DNA of 11,914 nt from Ekhidna sp. (GTDB taxonomy: Bacteria; Bacteroidota; Bacteroidia; Cytophagales; Cyclobacteriaceae): positions 1-11,914 of the forward strand of contig JABSPG010000073.1 of NCBI GenBank assembly GCA_013214445.1. Reading direction: 5' to 3'. Positions 1-6,827 of this stretch are shown here, piece after piece. Numbering within the stretch: position 1 is the first letter of the stretch; every line of letters begins with the position of its first letter. A program made the translations under genes and the position numbers. The notes below the pieces were generated by a model. The model ran no database searches. It was not told the DNA's origin and was given only the letters and a program-made list of their open reading frames with translations.

Positions 1-21
1 ACCCCAACGATTTGTCGGGGT
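1..21. terminator. hairpin terminator, probably bidirectional
   Basis: ACCCC at 1-5 pairs with GGGGT at 17-21, with a short extra G-A/T-C pairing inside, and is followed on the plus strand by TTT. Facing the other way it lies directly after the tRNA-Ser gene, where a factor-independent terminator is expected. Any T-run for the minus strand would lie outside the window, so use by the tRNA operon is inferred. It may equally end a plus-strand gene located to the left. Confidence 0.45.
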
Positions 22-27
22 TTTATG

Positions 28-112
28 CAGAGGCGGAGGGATTCGAACCCCCGGTACCTCGCGGCACAACGGTTTTCAAGACCGCCGCATTCGACCACTC
101 TGCCACGCCTCT
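28..112 (-). tRNA. tRNA-Ser (anticodon UGA)
   Basis: The minus strand folds as a class II tRNA. The acceptor stem AGAGGCG pairs with CGCCTCT, followed by discriminator G. The D-arm region GCAGAGTGGTCGAATGC is typical of serine tRNAs. The anticodon stem GGCGGT/ACCGCC encloses loop CTTGAAA with anticodon TGA. A long variable arm has the stem GTGCC-GCGA-GGTAC, and the T-arm carries TTCGAAT. The discriminator G and the long variable arm are serine identity features. The CCA end is not encoded (GCA follows). The gene lies 77 bp downstream of the thioesterase stop on the same strand, so it could be co-transcribed with that operon or have its own promoter. Confidence 0.96.
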
Positions 113-189
113 GTGCTCTATGCAATAATTCGCTTCATGCGAAATTGGAACGCAAAATTAGCCGTTTTGACGAAACTCGCAAATTCAAT

Positions 190-597
190 TTATTGGAAAA
201 AGGGAGAAATCGACTTTTGCATTCTTTCAGGCATTTTCACGGGTCTTCCGGTATGCATATTCATGAAAGCAAGCACCGTTTCTCCCGTGTTTATAAGTTT
301 GCCTTCTTCATTTCTTATCTCGTACAAAAAAGTCATCCTCGCTCGAGGCATTTCGGGTATGATCAACCTCAAGGTAAGTAAATCGTCATATTTGGCAGGC
401 CCATGATATTTGATATTCATGGTTAAGACAGGCATACCCACACCAGCTTCTTCCATTTCGCTGTAAGGGAAGCCTAACGATCTAAAACCTTCTACCCGGG
501 CGATTTCATAGAATTTTGGGTAGTTGCCATAGTAGCAGAAACCCATCTTATCAGTGTCTGCATACCTTACACGTACTGTTGTTTCGAAAGTAAACAT
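190..597 (-). CDS. acyl-CoA thioesterase, YbgC/4HBT hotdog family
   Basis: This 135-aa protein is the usual length for a single hotdog-fold thioesterase, a cytoplasmic enzyme that hydrolyses acyl-CoA thioesters. The family signature is at residues 11-25: RYADTDKMGFCYYGNY, corresponding to the R-Y-x-E/D-T-D-x-M-G-V-V-Y-x-x-N-Y motif whose Asp and Tyr/His line the active site. The usual YH before GN is YY here, so substrate range cannot be stated. The central NIKYHGPAKYDD (61-72) matches the conserved strand-loop that follows the catalytic helix. Its ATG overlaps the mltG stop by one base (TAATG on the minus strand), which indicates translational coupling. The fusion of housekeeping genes into one operon fits cell-envelope lipid metabolism, but the link to MltG is only positional. 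The family is clear; the substrate is unknown. Confidence 0.9.
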   Translation of the reverse strand: MFTFETTVRVRYADTDKMGFCYYGNYPKFYEIARVEGFRSLGFPYSEMEEAGVGMPVLTMNIKYHGPAKYDDLLTLRLIIPEMPRARMTFLYEIRNEEGKLINTGETVLAFMNMHTGRPVKMPERMQKSISPFFQ

Positions 598-1631
598 TAT
601 CGGTAGATTCTTTCTTGATTTAATGCTCGCTGAAATTTGCGGGCATTCACATTATGTTCCCTTAGGGTTTTGGCAAACGCATGGTAACCTGAGAAATCTG
701 CTTTGGCGCAGAAGTAGAGGTAGTTATGATCTTCGTAGTTCAATACCGCATCAATTGTTGGAATACTTGGCATATTGATAGGGCCCGGAGGTAAACCGTA
801 ATATTTGTAGGTGTTGTATGGAGATTCGAAGACCTTATCTTTGTTTAGAATTCGTCGTATGCTGAAATCCCCTATCGCAAATACGAGCGTTGGGTCTGCC
901 TGCAGCTTTATCCTTTTTTTTAAACGATTTATGTAAACGCCAGCAATGGCTGGAGCTTCATCCATCTTATTGGTTTCTCCTCGAACAATTGAAGCTAATG
1001 TTGAAACTTCCGTCAAAGTCAAGTTCAGAGCTTCCGCTTTTTTCCTGCGGTCGGCATTCCAAAAATTGTCATACTCGCTTTTCATTCGATTAAGCAATCC
1101 TGTTGCAGAAGTTGTCCAGTATACTTGGTAGGTGTTTGGGATAAACATGCTAATGAATGTCTGTTGATCAAATCCATAGAAAACAGCTGTTGTGTCATGA
1201 AATAGCACTTGTGCCAAATCAGCGGAATCAATCTCCAAACTTTGTGTTAGCAACTTTGGGAGTTGTTCAAGTTTACGTGCATTTGAGAAGGTAAGCTTCA
1301 CGGGTGTTTGATAGCCAGAACGGAGAAGATTAATAAGCTCCACATTAGTCATATTATCTTCAATGAGATACATCCCGTTTTTGACACTAGTATCAAGATC
1401 CTTAAGCTTAGCCAAAAAACTAAAGGAGACTAGATCGTTTACTATTCTTTCCTCTGATAGTCTATTTTGGAGTTGCTTGAATGTCGTTCCTTTTGGGATG
1501 GCAAAGTATCTAGATTCCTGCTCTACTAGGACATTTGGCGTGTACAATATTTGATAGGTGTAAAAGGCAAAAGATGAGAGCATCATCGTGAAAACCACCA
1601 AAAACAGGGCGATAAAGTATTTTTTCCGCAT
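597..1631 (-). CDS. mltG: endolytic murein transglycosylase MltG (YceG-like)
   Basis: MltG is an inner-membrane lytic transglycosylase that cuts nascent peptidoglycan strands internally and so helps set glycan length. At 344 aa it matches the family (about 340 aa in E. coli). One transmembrane anchor spans residues 6-28, followed by a periplasmic part with a LysM-like segment (about 38-105, AIPKGTTFKQLQNRL). The YceG catalytic domain is strongly conserved: TLASIVRGET (211-220) holds the catalytic Glu219, and GVYINRLKKRIKLQADPTLV (231-250), ESPYNTYKYYGLPPGPI (269-285) and YLYFCAKADFSGYHAFAKT (304-322) are the hallmark segments. It starts 19 nt after the phosphopantetheinyl transferase stop and its TAA shares a base with the thioesterase ATG. 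No feature looks broken. The identification rests on family motifs and is secure. Confidence 0.96.
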   Translation of the reverse strand: MRKKYFIALFLVVFTMMLSSFAFYTYQILYTPNVLVEQESRYFAIPKGTTFKQLQNRLSEERIVNDLVSFSFLAKLKDLDTSVKNGMYLIEDNMTNVELINLLRSGYQTPVKLTFSNARKLEQLPKLLTQSLEIDSADLAQVLFHDTTAVFYGFDQQTFISMFIPNTYQVYWTTSATGLLNRMKSEYDNFWNADRRKKAEALNLTLTEVSTLASIVRGETNKMDEAPAIAGVYINRLKKRIKLQADPTLVFAIGDFSIRRILNKDKVFESPYNTYKYYGLPPGPINMPSIPTIDAVLNYEDHNYLYFCAKADFSGYHAFAKTLREHNVNARKFQRALNQERIYR

Positions 1632-1650
1632 GACTGCAAAAATAGTGTGA

Positions 1651-2178
1651 CTAGGTAATCTCGCTCATGTTTTTTGGAAAAGCTGCAACTGCAAACCTTC
1701 CATGGTGTGATACGGAGATCGGGTGGTTTCCTGGCTTAACTATTGGTAGATTCAATTCATCAGAACCGATGTGATAATCATATCCTTGTTCTCGGAAATT
1801 GTCAATTAGCATAAACCGGATTCCATTTTCCCAGTTCGGGTGGTCATCGTCAAATAGTTGAAAGTTGATTTTTGAAGGATCTCCAGCTATCGCTAAAACA
1901 TAGTTCTCAGTTATGTAGTACTGCCCAATCTTGCTTTTTGAACTAAAATGAAAGATGTTTCTTTCTTTCTTTATTTGGATAGGAATTTTAGTTGGGGCAA
2001 AGTTCAACGGCTCTCTATCATATTTGAAAGTAGCTTCTTTTGCTGACCAAAGTAGCCAAAAAAGGAGGGGATGCTCAATAACCTGGTCTTCAGGATGCAA
2101 TATCAGGTTTAGACTTCTATTGTTTCTTTTCTTAAAAGAAGAATCTTTTAGGTCTACTATGTCTATCCCGAGTTTCAA
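1651..2178 (-). CDS. 4'-phosphopantetheinyl transferase, AcpS-like
   Basis: This enzyme class moves the 4'-phosphopantetheine arm from coenzyme A to a conserved Ser of acyl or peptidyl carrier proteins in the cytoplasm. The 175-aa protein shows the three family blocks in order. GIDIVDL (4-10) contains the metal-binding Asp6. WSAKEATFK (44-52) contains Lys47 and Glu48. ISVSHHGRFAVAAF (154-167) matches the C-terminal S-x-S-H block of AcpS. The middle region is longer than in classic AcpS (about 120 aa), as is common in Bacteroidota. The best start is TTG at 2178, because GIDIV must lie at the very N-terminus and the only in-frame codons upstream lead in six codons to the lipoprotein TAA. No carrier protein or synthase is in view, so whether it serves fatty-acid ACP or another carrier is open. 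Confidence 0.85.
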   Translation of the reverse strand: MKLGIDIVDLKDSSFKKRNNRSLNLILHPEDQVIEHPLLFWLLWSAKEATFKYDREPLNFAPTKIPIQIKKERNIFHFSSKSKIGQYYITENYVLAIAGDPSKINFQLFDDDHPNWENGIRFMLIDNFREQGYDYHIGSDELNLPIVKPGNHPISVSHHGRFAVAAFPKNMSEIT

Positions 2179-2196
2179 AATAGCATCACGAAGTGC

Positions 2197-2646
2197 TTAC
2201 TCCATCCACTCATTTATGATGTAAGTTGTTTCAAATACTTCCCCGATTCTTCCATCATCATCATATTCATGTACAAAATCCACGATTTCACCATCGACGA
2301 TCAGATCATAGCGAACTTCCCATTGTGCATCTGCCTGCGGCTCATAAGGTTCCAGACCATTTAATAGCTTAAGTTTAACTTCTTCGTCTCCTGTAATCAC
2401 ATATGGTGTAAGATCAATTTTGAAGTTCACTTCTGGACTGTTATGAATTGTGCCACTGTCAAAGATTAGTGAGTCATTCACTAGCACATTTACTCGATTG
2501 TCTATTTCAGATATCGCAAGTAGATACTTTGCTTGTAGTTCTTGCTCTTTAACCTGAGTGACCTCTTCCTTTGTTTCTTCTTGTTCTTTTTTCGGGGCAG
2601 AACAAGCTGATATCAGTAGGACTAGTAATAAGAAAGGTTTATTCAT
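2197..2646 (-). CDS. small lipoprotein of unknown function
   Basis: This is the first gene of the minus-strand operon. Starting at ATG 2646 gives 149 aa with a classic lipoprotein signal: MNKPFLLLVLLISACS, with lipobox LISAC and the lipidated Cys at residue 15. The longer in-frame start at 2736 would bury this signal behind 30 polar residues and is rejected. After the Cys comes a charged Lys/Glu-rich linker (about 18-40, KKEQEETKEEVTQ), then a probable beta-sandwich of about 105 residues rich in Val, Ile and acidic residues (VNVLVNDSLIFDSG, WEVRYDLIVDGEIVDF). I do not recognise the family. A Ser follows the lipidated Cys, giving no clear sorting signal. The gene ends 18 nt before the phosphopantetheinyl transferase start and in the same frame. 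It is probably an envelope-facing protein expressed with MltG. Confidence 0.8.
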   Translation of the reverse strand: MNKPFLLLVLLISACSAPKKEQEETKEEVTQVKEQELQAKYLLAISEIDNRVNVLVNDSLIFDSGTIHNSPEVNFKIDLTPYVITGDEEVKLKLLNGLEPYEPQADAQWEVRYDLIVDGEIVDFVHEYDDDGRIGEVFETTYIINEWME

Positions 2647-2667
2647 TTTTGTTAGCTTTTGATCATT

Positions 2668-2675
2668 CAAAATTA
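2668..2675 (-). promoter_or_regulatory. candidate Bacteroidota -7 box for the lipoprotein-mltG operon
   Basis: On the minus strand this reads TAATTTTG, a full match to the Bacteroidota primary-sigma -7 consensus TAnnTTTG. Its position would put a transcript start about 15 nt before the lipoprotein ATG at 2646. No convincing -33 TTG box sits at the expected 17-23 nt spacing, so this is a motif match only. Confidence 0.35.
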
Positions 2676-2789
2676 CACAATTGCCGTCTGTAGTTCCAGA
2701 AGGTTCAAGCCTACACTGATTCCGAGCAGAATTCATCCAATAGATTTAGAAAATTCTACTATTGTAAACAATAATGAGGCCAAATAATC

Positions 2790-2797
2790 GATCTTTG
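2790..2797 (+). promoter_or_regulatory. candidate -7 box for wzi copy 1
   Basis: GATCTTTG matches TAnnTTTG at all but the first base and lies 19 nt before the ATG at 2817. A TTG at 2762-2764, inside the small inverted repeat ATTGT-AA-ACAAT (2761-2772), is a possible but over-distant -33 element. The 170-bp gap between the two divergent genes must hold both promoters. Confidence 0.25.
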
Positions 2798-2816
2798 TTT
2801 TTCTCATTTTTGCTAA

Positions 2817-4391
2817 ATGATAACTTTCAGAAGCTGTGTCTTTTACGTTTTTCTTTGCACAAGTATTGGAGTTTATTCGCAGGTACTAATTCCATCATAT
2901 TTTCATCAGGATTATTATGACCTGCTACGTATGAAGAATGATTTTGATGATCCCATCACATATCTGCCGTCTATTGTAAATAACTATCAAGTAGATTCTG
3001 CATTGAGTTGGGATATTTGGGAAGGGAAATTTGATATTTCATCAAAAAAGAATCAAAGTTTTCAAATCTTGGATCCTAGTCTACGTTTTGCTTACTCTTC
3101 CTCGTATGTTGATACATACAATGATGGAGCTGTATGGGAGGGAAAAGGGATTAGTAGCTCAATTAATTTTGGCTTTCAAGGAAGAAAAGGCTTTTTAAGT
3201 TACACATTCGCACCTGTGGTCTTTTATGCTCAGAATCAAGATTTTTATGTTGCTCCATCTCCATTTAACAAGAATGAATTTTCTTATCCATTTGAGCGAA
3301 AGATTGATTGGGTCGAGAGATATGGAAACTCGTCCTTAAACAAATTTCATTTTGGTCAATCGGAATTGAGATTGACATACAGGAAAGTAAGCTTAGGTCT
3401 GTCAACTCAAAATTTTATGCTTGGACCAGCGCAGGTAGCTCCTATTTTGATGTCCAACAATGCAGGTGGTATTCCCCATATTGATTTTGGGAGTGCTCGT
3501 CCCTATGCTACAAAACTTGGTCAGCTTGAATACAAAATATTTTGGGGCTTGATGAATGAGTCTGATTTTTTTGACGAAAATCCAGATAATGACCAAAGGT
3601 ATTTTGCAGGAGCAGTTATTGGCTTCCAACCTCGTTATGTGCCTGGTCTCAGTATTGGATTGAACCGTGTTATGTATCGAGAAATGTTTGACGGTGATTT
3701 TTCTCCTTTAGATATCATTGCTCCACTTTGGAAGAACATTGAAGATCCTGCCTTGCCAAATGATAATTATGATCAAATGTTTTCATTGATGATGAAATGG
3801 AAATTTAAAGAGTACGGGTTTGATGGGTATATGGAATTTGCAAGGAATGATCTACCAGGGACAATTGTGGATTTGTTCGAAAATCCAGAGAGAACGAGAG
3901 CAGTGACTATGGGTTTAGTAAAAACGTTTGATTTTTCTAATGAGCATGTTCTTCGTCTAGTCTATGAGCATACAAAGCTGAATAAGATAAAGATGTCTAC
4001 AGCTACAATTGGTCATCCAACATACTATGTCCACGAGATTGTCGATAATGGTTATACAAATAATGGTCAGTTGATGGGTGCATACATAGGACCAGGTTCT
4101 AATGCTCACCATATTCGTCTTCAGTACTTCACCGAAAAAGGTAGGATTGGAGTAAGTTTTGATCGTGTAAGGTGGAATGATGATTACTTTATTGACAACT
4201 TTGCAGGAAATCCTGATTTGGAACCTAATGACCAGCGATACAGGTGGGGAATTAACTACCTAAGGTTTATTGGTAATTTTGTGTTAGATCTTGATTACCA
4301 AGTTGGCTACAGAAAAAACTGGTACTACGAAGATGATTTAAAAATTTGGAACCAATATCTGGGCTTAAATATCAGTTACTTGGTAAGATGA
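2817..4391 (+). CDS. capsule assembly Wzi-family outer-membrane protein (copy 1)
   Basis: Wzi proteins are outer-membrane beta-barrels; E. coli Wzi attaches K30 capsule polysaccharide to the cell surface. This 524-aa protein begins with a signal peptide (residues 1-21, ending VYS before Q22) and continues as alternating beta-strand sequence to a terminal NISYLVR. Family-like blocks are NDGAVWEGKG (102-111), LSYTFAPVVFYAQN (127-140), IDWVERYG (163-170), FGQSELR (179-185) and STQNFMLGPAQVAPILMSNNAGG (196-218), the last resembling the conserved G-P-x-x-x-P-x-x-x-S-N-N-A core. It shares these blocks with the second copy at 9761-11248, so the two are diverged paralogues. A methyltransferase follows 20 bp downstream on the same strand. 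A general role in surface glycan assembly is likely; the particular glycan is unknown. Confidence 0.85.
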   Translation: MITFRSCVFYVFLCTSIGVYSQVLIPSYFHQDYYDLLRMKNDFDDPITYLPSIVNNYQVDSALSWDIWEGKFDISSKKNQSFQILDPSLRFAYSSSYVDTYNDGAVWEGKGISSSINFGFQGRKGFLSYTFAPVVFYAQNQDFYVAPSPFNKNEFSYPFERKIDWVERYGNSSLNKFHFGQSELRLTYRKVSLGLSTQNFMLGPAQVAPILMSNNAGGIPHIDFGSARPYATKLGQLEYKIFWGLMNESDFFDENPDNDQRYFAGAVIGFQPRYVPGLSIGLNRVMYREMFDGDFSPLDIIAPLWKNIEDPALPNDNYDQMFSLMMKWKFKEYGFDGYMEFARNDLPGTIVDLFENPERTRAVTMGLVKTFDFSNEHVLRLVYEHTKLNKIKMSTATIGHPTYYVHEIVDNGYTNNGQLMGAYIGPGSNAHHIRLQYFTEKGRIGVSFDRVRWNDDYFIDNFAGNPDLEPNDQRYRWGINYLRFIGNFVLDLDYQVGYRKNWYYEDDLKIWNQYLGLNISYLVR

Positions 4392-4411
4392 TTAGTAGAA
4401 AAATATAGCTT

Positions 4412-5143
4412 ATGTCTTTGTTCATTGATGTTGCAAAAATAATTTTAGAAAAAAAGGATGCTGACCATGCAAAAGGGCTGCAACTAAATCTTGCGGAAGA
4501 AGAGAAAGTGTCCTCCCGAACAGAAATAATAAACTTCTTACTGCAAGGTAGATCAGATGCAAATTATTTGGAGATTGGGGTAAGAAACCCTGAAGACAAC
4601 TTCAATTACATCGTTGCGGCTAACAAATACAGTGTAGATCCAGGGGTGGAATTTGAAGAAAATCCTGTGGACTTTCAAATGACTAGTGATGAATTCTTTC
4701 AACAGCTGGCAGAAGGGAAAATCCTAAAGGATACATTATTTGATGTTTTGTTTATCGATGGGCTACACTTGGCAGAACAAGTTGATCGTGACATTAATAA
4801 CGCACTCCAGTATATTAAAGAGGATGGTTTTATTGTCCTGCATGATTGTAACCCTCCGTCTGAATGGCATGCCAGAGAAACTTATAATTATAAGCTTACG
4901 CCCGCCAAAGGTTGCTGGAATGGTACAACATGGAAAGCTTTTGTCAACGCAAGAAAGAGTCAAGAATTTTTTTCATGTTGCATTGACACTGATTGGGGTG
5001 TGGGGATAATTTCAAAAAAGATCGATTTGGGATTGCGAAATGAAATTAGCAACCCTTATTGGGAGTATTCCATTTTTGAGAAAAACAGGACAGAGATCCT
5101 GAATCTAATCTCATTTAGAGAACTTCAAGAGAAGATTAAGTAA
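4412..5143 (+). CDS. class I SAM-dependent methyltransferase (Methyltransf_24-like)
   Basis: This 243-aa soluble protein has a Rossmann methyltransferase core. Motif I is YLEIGVR (52-58), followed by the strand-end acid region VDPG (75-78). DVLFIDGLHLAEQVDRD (111-127) and DGFIVLHDCNPP (138-149) are typical of the Methyltransf_24 group, in which F-I-D-G-x-H and L-H-D flank a metal or substrate site. Members of this group methylate small-molecule or sugar hydroxyls. It follows wzi copy 1 by 20 bp and is presumably co-transcribed, so O-methylation of a surface glycan or its building block is a reasonable inference. Its TAA ends two bases before the stop of the converging glycosyltransferase. The C-terminal third (about 150-243) is not recognisable and contains a CW motif (168-169) and paired cysteines (189-190). 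Confidence 0.82.
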   Translation: MSLFIDVAKIILEKKDADHAKGLQLNLAEEEKVSSRTEIINFLLQGRSDANYLEIGVRNPEDNFNYIVAANKYSVDPGVEFEENPVDFQMTSDEFFQQLAEGKILKDTLFDVLFIDGLHLAEQVDRDINNALQYIKEDGFIVLHDCNPPSEWHARETYNYKLTPAKGCWNGTTWKAFVNARKSQEFFSCCIDTDWGVGIISKKIDLGLRNEISNPYWEYSIFEKNRTEILNLISFRELQEKIK

Positions 5144-5145
5144 TT

Positions 5146-5886
5146 TTAGTAGCCCATGATGATGTTCTTTATGAACCAATATCCCAATCGGTTTTTCAGT
5201 ATATCTTTTGAAATCCAATAGTGGTATTTCTGGGCTTCCTTACTTTTGGTCGCATACCAACGATCTCGTTCGATTCTTGCCTGTTTCCCACTGTATCCGC
5301 TTCCATGAGGGTGATCTACAGTGATCAAGTCATCTACTACAGCTAACTTTTTCTTGCTCATAGCCAGAAAGCCCATATACATATCAATACCATGTCCAAT
5401 TCTATTTATTTCTAAGTCTATGGGACATATTTCATCAAGAAATTCTCTGGGCATTACAAAGCAGAACCCTTCAGTAAATGTGACTTTACGAAGATGATTC
5501 GATCCGAGATTGTTCTGATGCTTATGAGTTGAGTGTTTCGCTGAAGGGGCATATACAGAAACAGATCCGTTGTTTTCATAAACCCATTTAATGCGATCTA
5601 ACACCTTTGAGATATCTTCTATCTCAACATCTGAAGTGATCAAGAAGAGGTGTGAGTGCTTCTCTATAAAGCATTCATATGCTTTATTCAGAAGTCCATT
5701 GTAGTAGACATTTGGAAGGGTGAAATCAAAATCCTTTTCTTCCTCTCCTGAAAATGTCGAACCGCTATCGATTAGTACTGTGTCGATATGTTGTGAAAAC
5801 CTACTTTTCAAAGCAATGCCTTCCTTATTGTGATTGTGGTTGATGATTGCTACCAAGATTTCCAAAGGCTTTTTCACTTCTTCCAT
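5146..5886 (-). CDS. GT-A-like glycosyltransferase
   Basis: This is the last gene of the exporter-glycosyltransferase operon. The 246-aa protein has no signal peptide or membrane segment. It begins with a GT2-like Rossmann strand (LEILVAIINHN, 8-18), then VLIDSGS (37-43), the usual position of the second strand. FLITSDVEIED (81-91) carries an S-D-V-E sequence where GT-A enzymes have the metal-binding DxD. TFTEGFCFVMPREFLDEI (136-153) resembles the acceptor-side segment seen after the DxD, and IGHGIDMYMGF (163-173) plus TVDHPHGSGYS (189-199) could form the active-site C-terminal part. I infer a nucleotide-sugar-dependent transferase acting in the cytoplasm. The acceptor and sugar are unknown. 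Its ATG overlaps the end of the preceding glycosyltransferase gene by 13 bp, consistent with coupled translation. Confidence 0.72.
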   Translation of the reverse strand: MEEVKKPLEILVAIINHNHNKEGIALKSRFSQHIDTVLIDSGSTFSGEEEKDFDFTLPNVYYNGLLNKAYECFIEKHSHLFLITSDVEIEDISKVLDRIKWVYENNGSVSVYAPSAKHSTHKHQNNLGSNHLRKVTFTEGFCFVMPREFLDEICPIDLEINRIGHGIDMYMGFLAMSKKKLAVVDDLITVDHPHGSGYSGKQARIERDRWYATKSKEAQKYHYWISKDILKNRLGYWFIKNIIMGY

Positions 5887-6827
5887 ACGTGCTCAAAAAA
5901 TCTCAATGCAATCGAGTTATTTCTATCTTCATTTTTTTGGCGATTCCAGTTGTTAATTTTTGCTAGGCTAGAGTGCTTGTAGAAGCTATTTTGGAAAAAT
6001 GCTACATAGCAGAAACGAGAAATTGGAAAAATAAACTTCTCAACTTTCGCTTTTGCACTTACCCAGACATCATCAACAAATCTTACTTTGTGAGGAACCC
6101 CTTCATAATTGGCAATTTCTGCCAGATCAAAAAAACGAGGTTTTAGTAGATAACCTGAAAACCCTTGAATGATATCTGTTTTGATACTTTGAGTAATTCT
6201 TGTTCCGGGTAATGGCACAGGAGGTATTCGCATGATGTTAGTCCAGAGTGTAGTTGGCTTATCAATTAGATCGTTAGGGACTTTCCAGCCACTGGCTGCT
6301 AATATGACATCTGGGTTCTTTTTCTCTGCACTTTCAAAATCTTTGATGTAGTTAGGGGGATAGATGTTGTCATCGTCTACGACCAAAATTGGAATATTAG
6401 CATCCAATTTTTGGAGTGATGGGATAAACTTTGACGCAGGGCCATAGTCTTCGTCAATACGGACAATTTTTACTGATTCTAACTCTTGCAGCCACTGAGG
6501 GATTACATACTCCTTTTTATTTCTAAACGAAACATAGGGAATGTTTAGATGAATTCTGGATGGTGGCTTTTGTTGAAATAATAAACTCTTTATTGTCAAT
6601 TCAATGCTGTCAATGCGTTCAGGGATAGTAGTCAGAGAGAATACTATTTTTGATTTGTTTGTCGAATTCACCCAATGCCTGTCTAGGTCCTCTATTGATT
6701 TATTTTTTAATGAAAAAAAGTGAAAGAGATCAAGAATAAGTCTTTTGCCAGATAAAAAATTATATATTCTAACACCAATGAAGGTCAGGATGAGAAGAGT
6801 AAAAACTGAGTAAATGGGAATATTCAA
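5874..6827 (-). CDS. membrane-anchored GT-A-like glycosyltransferase with DDD motif
   Basis: This 317-aa protein has one N-terminal membrane segment (about 6-25, YSVFTLLILTFIGV) and a catalytic domain predicted to face the cytoplasm. Motifs in order are FSLTTIPERI (63-72), the first Rossmann strand with the nucleotide-binding loop; EDYGPASKF (126-134); ILVVDDDNIYPP (147-158), a metal-binding D-D-D; QGFSGYLLKP (221-230), the acceptor loop; and VRFVDDVWVSAKA (248-260), a likely catalytic DD. This set is shared by a poorly described group of glycosyltransferases. The start must be TTG at 6827: it overlaps the upstream stop as TTGA and no ATG is near the N-terminus. It sits between two other sugar transferases in an overlapping operon. 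Sugar and acceptor are unknown. Confidence 0.78.
   Translation of the reverse strand: MNIPIYSVFTLLILTFIGVRIYNFLSGKRLILDLFHFFSLKNKSIEDLDRHWVNSTNKSKIVFSLTTIPERIDSIELTIKSLLFQQKPPSRIHLNIPYVSFRNKKEYVIPQWLQELESVKIVRIDEDYGPASKFIPSLQKLDANIPILVVDDDNIYPPNYIKDFESAEKKNPDVILAASGWKVPNDLIDKPTTLWTNIMRIPPVPLPGTRITQSIKTDIIQGFSGYLLKPRFFDLAEIANYEGVPHKVRFVDDVWVSAKAKVEKFIFPISRFCYVAFFQNSFYKHSSLAKINNWNRQKNEDRNNSIALRFFEHVWKK

Noticed and set aside
25..1554. Plus-strand frames of 60-120 codons opposite the tRNA, thioesterase and MltG genes
   Set aside because: They lie antisense to genes with clear family motifs, show no domain of their own and have skewed composition; they are shadows.
2647..2736. Longer N-terminus for the lipoprotein starting at 2736
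   Set aside because: It would place 30 polar residues before an excellent lipoprotein signal, and the extra codons overlap the best promoter match at 2668-2675.
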